Shown here: positions 61,818 through 64,000 of the stretch, piece by piece
How positions within the stretch are numbered: the first letter of the stretch is position 1
Layout: every line of letters begins with the position of its first letter
NCBI GenBank assembly: GCA_036345935.2
Contig: JADWOT020001299.1
Span: 119,544-183,543, forward strand
Length of the DNA stretch: 64,000 nucleotides
Direction of reading: 5' to 3'
Source of the DNA: Taenia hydatigena
Lineage: Eukaryota; Platyhelminthes; Cestoda; Cyclophyllidea; Taeniidae
Made by a program: the position numbers and the translations under genes
The notes under the pieces: generated by a model
The model's input: the letters and a program-made list of their open reading frames with translations, nothing else
The model's database searches: none
Told to the model about the DNA's origin: nothing

Positions 61818-62905
61818 TTAATATTTGCACTCGCGCTTTAAGCACTGCTGCAAATGGAGAAATACCTAAAATACAGTTAAAAATAACTCGAGAGAAAAAA
61901 AAAATGTGGGTGTCAAGGTAACGACTTACCGTCCAAAACGCTTTGGCAAATTGTGATGAGTTTTGATGGCGGATTTCTTGGCTTGTCCGCCTTCTTCTAA
62001 TACTTATCTGTTCACATGTGTCACAAAAATCTGCGCTACTGCAAATATCTGCAACGTGTTGTAGAGAGACAGCCATTGTTAAAACGCAGAGCTCATTAAC
62101 AACTCACATCGGTGACAACGAGCCAAGCACACGATAAAGAATCACCACATGACGTAATTTCTTTATTAGTCCACCAGATACAAACTTGAATAATCTGCCA
62201 CATTGCAACATTTCTTATTTGTATAATGCGATTATGTCTTGGCAAAATAAGCAAATTTGTAATGTTCTCTGCAATTGGCAATGCTGTAGAATTCGACTTT
62301 GTGTATATGACGCTTTTGAGGGATATAATTAAAAGCGAAATCGACTCGCAGTTTTGTAACCGCCGTACTCAGGAAGAGGTACCTGACTTTACCCTTAGTT
62401 CCACAAAATCGTTTAATAGATGCATTATAGCTGACGAGAAATCAAAGCCCAAACCACAAAGTCTGACCAGTCATTTAGCTATTCACCCGTTTTTGCGGCT
62501 GCTTATTGAGATACGACCTCCACAATGTTGAGGATGTATAAGAGCGAATAGATTCAAATGTAGAAAAAAAAAACACACGCAGAGTTGCAGCTTGTGACGT
62601 TTATCACTCAAATACTTGCCTTGTCTACGCCACAATAACCAAAATTAACCACAGCTGCAGCGAGGGCACAGAAGGATACCTAATGTTAGAGGATCACAAA
62701 GTGACAATGGCGACATGAGCGTTGCATGAAGTACTAGCATTTTCCCAACGCGGTAACGCAGGCTGCGTGCGCTTAGCTGTTACACGTTCCATGAACAGTC
62801 CACCAGGCTGCATTGATTCAACTGTCAATACTAATTCCGCATCTGTGGCCACGGAGGTGAAGTTCGCAGAAATGAAGTTGAACATTGGCCAGGCGTAAGC
62901 AAGCT
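61818..62905 (-). CDS. Four-exon 3' end of a gene of unknown function
   Basis: Exons 62905-62698, 62194-62108, 62038-61930 and 61865-61818, all phase-consistent. The first follows a strong acceptor (CTTCCAACTCTGCAG) and encodes NFTSVATDAELVLTVESMQP and RTQPALPRWENAST. The second encodes LFKFVSGGLIKKLRHVVILY and ends at a consensus GTGAGT. The third encodes DTCEQISIRRRRTSQEIRHQ and ends at ACG/GTAAGT. The last follows one of the best pyrimidine tracts in the window (TTTTTTTTTTCTCTCGAG to TTTTAG) and encodes VFLHLQQCLKRECKY and TAA. The last two introns are only 69 and 64 nt. The join between the first two exons uses a weak donor (TT/GTGATC). The N-terminus is missing; an open frame at 63025-63207 on the same strand could be an earlier exon but does not join in phase. 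No family recognised. Confidence 0.42.
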
Positions 62906-62909
62906 CTGC

Positions 62910-64000
62910 AGAGTTGGAAGCAAGGACAACTAAGCCGCAGGCACAGATCGTCGCTCCTTGGGTCCCTAGATGTGGTTGACTTTACCAATCTTTAATCTCT
63001 CTGCTCATTGTGCAAAACGCTCACTCATTCAAAATTCATTTCCACCTTTTTAATATGGCGTTGATTTACGGATTCAAGCAGCAGTCCAGCTGTCCAATTT
63101 TCGTCTTTGCAGAAATCATAGACGTCTGACCCATCTACTTGGCTGACCGCTTGCTTTGAAATCTCCCTAGTTAGGGTTTCACACGTGGTTGACTCATTTG
63201 CGACCAAGACTCACACGTATATGCATGCAGTTTTCAATGGTTAAAACTTGGTTAAAATTTGGAGTCGTTGATGTTTTTGAGGCTCGTAGAGGACAATATT
63301 TCCTAAAACTGAGTAACTGATACAATCTCAGTCGGGCCTGGCCATTTCTAAAACTTATGCTTTCGTGTGGTTTGTATACCATCCAGACTGGACGAGTCGC
63401 CAAATTCTTTGCATGAAATCGAAAATTAGCGTAATAAGAAGTGTTGGAGCAAATTTTTTTGAAACAAATGCGTGTACAGGTTCCAATGTGTAAGAAGTAC
63501 ATCATGACTCCCTTTATTGATCATTTCACCTAGGAGAGCAACAGATGCAAGGATGGTTTGAGACTAAGCTTTCCTATAATGCGTTTTGAGTGCGTTAAGT
63601 CGGTCTTCTTTTCGGTGTGATGCAGTTGGTTCTAAGCGATCGAATAGTCAAACACCTTACAATTTAGTAAGCAAGCCTAAAATCGTAAAACGCTGTTTGG
63701 TTTCACGTTAAATTTAAAATCGTAGATTCCGGCTTGAAACACCCCAGTCGGTGAACATAAATACACTAAAGTATCGCATTCTTTAAGTCTCTCAATGTTT
63801 ACTCTTCTGCTCTCGTTTGCCCAAGTTTTCTCACCAAATAGAGCTTATTGCAAAATGCATGTTAGGCTAATTCGATGAGTCCTAGTTATCAGGATAATCC
63901 TCTTCGTTAGCCCTAGAACGTGCTGTTGGTTTGCTTGATGTTTTTGAATATTAAGTCCTCTGCATGAGGAAGGCCATGCCAATTAAATTTGCTTAGGGCT
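62910..64000. other. Possible upstream part of the 61.8 kb minus-strand gene
   Basis: Minus-strand open segments at 63025-63207 (REISKQAVSQVDGSDVYDF, ending at TCC/GTAAAT) and 63194-63505 (ending at CGT/GTGAGT) have coding-like composition and donors, but their phases do not match the exon at 62698-62905. Confidence 0.25.

Noticed and set aside
1..64000. Spliced-leader RNA, rRNA, functional tRNA, retrotransposon polymerase or CRISPR array
   Set aside because: Looked for on both strands by eye; no convincing match beyond decayed tRNA-like fragments.

Overview
The window is animal nuclear DNA that is AT-leaning, gene-poor and intron-bearing. No prokaryotic operon, rRNA or CRISPR array is visible. 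The one confidently recognised gene encodes a T-box transcription factor, a family essentially confined to animals and their close relatives. Its introns are very short (75-121 nt). Short introns, low gene density and scattered decayed repeats would suit a parasitic flatworm such as a tapeworm, but that placement is inference. Most long open frames here are chance. Genes were called from reading frames joined at splice sites in matching phase.

Layout. 1-24.7 kb: almost no genes; a dispersed repeat pair (5.64 and 12.43 kb), a tandem duplication (21.43-21.78 kb), and a weak candidate exon at 4.5 kb. 24.7-25.7 kb: a minus-strand ORF for a small secreted precursor, with signal peptide, acidic pro-segment and cationic cysteine-bearing tail, plus a poly(A) signal. 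27.2-27.7 kb: a degenerate motif array. 28.5-29.9 kb: a plus-strand three-exon gene candidate with a possible alternative 3' end. 33.9 kb: a possible exon. 35.16-36.92 kb: the T-box gene, minus strand, five exons, 453 residues. 42.4-43.0 kb: a tRNA-like B-box fragment beside a strongly strand-asymmetric C/T tract. 43.6-44.75 kb: a minus-strand multi-exon gene of unknown function. 45-55 kb: nothing convincing. 55.1-56.35 kb: two small minus-strand candidates, one cysteine-rich. 57.6-57.9 kb: a small plus-strand two-exon candidate. 58.3-59.9 kb: an inverted pair of dispersed repeats around a tRNA-Arg-like sequence. 61.8-62.9 kb: a minus-strand four-exon gene 3' end of unknown function.

No pathway links the genes; they look like independent loci in a repeat-eroded background. 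The two best leads are the unusual T-box protein, with its DNA-binding domain at the extreme C-terminus and altered signature motifs, and the secreted precursor, whose layout is that of an antimicrobial or other processed cationic peptide. Splice sites were read by eye, so exon limits are provisional.
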